From contig JAJCXL010000239.1 in assembly GCA_029263435.1 (NCBI GenBank), positions 1 to 15,027 on the forward strand: a DNA stretch of 15,027 bases, read 5' to 3'. Position numbers and translations under genes: made by a program. Each line of letters begins with the position of its first letter. The first letter of the stretch is position 1. This document shows positions 14,387 to 15,027 of this stretch, piece after piece. Source of the DNA: Acidobacteriota bacterium. GTDB taxonomy: Bacteria; Acidobacteriota; Vicinamibacteria; Marinacidobacterales; SMYC01. The notes under the pieces were generated by a model. That model did not search any database and had not been told where the DNA came from. It saw only the letters and a list, made by a program, of their open reading frames with translations.

Positions 14387-15027
14387 GCTCGTTTCCATCT
14401 GAGTCCGGTCGAGTGGAAGAAGACTTGGCTTCGACGTCGCTGAGAACATTCGCGCACGAGGCTGTCGACTGGATGTTCGATTATCTCGGTGACGTTCCCG
14501 GCGACCCGATCCTGCCTTCTGACCCGCCGCGGGTGATCTTCGATCGGTTTCGAGAGCCGTTGCCCGAGACCGGTGTCGCGCCCTCGGAAGTGTTGGAAGC
14601 GTTCCAGCGCGAGATCGTGCCTTGGACGACGAGCCTTCAACATTCCGGGAATCTCGGCTACATCCCGAACTCGGCCACGGTCGTTGGGATCGTCGCCGAC
14701 TTGCTCGCCTCGACCCTCAATCAGAACGTCAGCATCGTCCGCGGCGGACCCTCGGCGGCCGCCGTCGAAAAACAGGTCATCGATTGGCTGCGCTCATTTC
14801 TCGGTCTGACCGAAGCCGGGGGCGGAGGCATCCTGACGAGCGGTGCCTCCATGGGAAATCTCATCGGCCTGACCTTGGCGCGCGAGCACGCGCGTGCGCG
14901 CGGAGGCCCCGCGCTCGTGTTCTACGCGTCCGCGGAGACTCATAGCTCGATCGACAAAGCGAGACGGTTTCTCGGATTCAGCGAAGAGGCTCTCGTGCGT
15001 GTCCCGACCGATGACGTGTTCCGTCTC
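14383..15027 (+). CDS. PLP-dependent group II decarboxylase, aromatic-L-amino-acid type (partial, N-terminal)
   Basis: The first 215 codons are present and the gene runs off the right edge. Translation starts at GTG 14383, overlapping the amidohydrolase stop by four bases. The sequence matches the N-terminal half of the pyridoxal-dependent decarboxylase family (aromatic amino acid, tyrosine, glutamate and related). It has HSGNLGYIPNSATVVGIVAD, the segment AAAVEKQVIDWL, the cofactor-phosphate motif ILTSGASMGNLIGL and the conserved YASAETHSSIDKA, whose His stacks on PLP in this family. The PLP lysine lies beyond the window. The product would release CO2 from an amino acid to give an amine, but the substrate cannot be told from this half. 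No signal peptide is seen, so it is cytosolic. Confidence 0.9.
   Translation, partial: MSSFPSESGRVEEDLASTSLRTFAHEAVDWMFDYLGDVPGDPILPSDPPRVIFDRFREPLPETGVAPSEVLEAFQREIVPWTTSLQHSGNLGYIPNSATVVGIVADLLASTLNQNVSIVRGGPSAAAVEKQVIDWLRSFLGLTEAGGGGILTSGASMGNLIGLTLAREHARARGGPALVFYASAETHSSIDKARRFLGFSEEALVRVPTDDVFRL

Noticed and set aside
14877..14903. Alternating CG-rich stretch (GCGCGCGAGCACGCGCGTGCGCGC) as a structural or Z-DNA element.
   Set aside because: It lies inside the decarboxylase and encodes a normal Ala/Arg-rich helix (LAREHARARGG); it is explained by codon bias.

Overview
The window comes from a GC-rich bacterial chromosome. Short gaps, many GTG/TTG starts and 4-base stop/start overlaps give very dense coding. 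A Sec signal peptide, a lipoprotein with a classical lipobox and secreted hydrolases suggest a Gram-negative, probably uncultivated, organism. The histidine operon has the hisG-D-C-B-H-A-F-I order and enterobacterial-like proteins. The elongation factor G instead resembles the spd/mitochondrial EFG1 type, which I associate with spirochaetes, planctomycetes and former deltaproteobacteria. I therefore cannot name the phylum; a proteobacterial, myxococcal or acidobacterial-type lineage is a guess.

Positions 1-5831 (+) hold a compact histidine operon: the end of hisG, hisD, a hisC-hisB fusion, hisH, hisA, hisF and hisIE. Most junctions overlap by 4-7 bases, so translation is probably coupled. The fused hisCB gene is the odd part. 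The aminotransferase runs straight into imidazoleglycerol-phosphate dehydratase, and the HAD phosphatase domain that normally precedes the dehydratase in this operon type is absent. Histidinol-phosphate phosphatase must then be encoded elsewhere. A secreted serine beta-lactamase/esterase-like protein follows on the same strand (5866-7038).

Positions 7051-12437 (-) read leftwards as a three-gene cluster: EF-G, then a 431-residue protein joining a RecA/KaiC-like P-loop ATPase to a SLOG/LOG-like Rossmann domain, then an exported S9-type peptidase. The ATPase-SLOG gene has its ribosome-binding site inside and just after the EF-G stop codon, so the two are probably co-transcribed. It is the best candidate here for an undescribed function. 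The S9 protein keeps the serine nucleophile but appears to have lost the catalytic His, and probably the usual Asp.

Positions 12438-12598 form a divergent intergenic region with a promoter-like element. Positions 12599-15027 (+) carry a lipoprotein amidohydrolase of the YtcJ type, overlapping by 4 bases a PLP-dependent group II (aromatic-amino-acid-type) decarboxylase that runs off the window. I saw no tRNA, rRNA, CRISPR, insertion sequence or phage gene, and no gene-free stretch over 300 bases.
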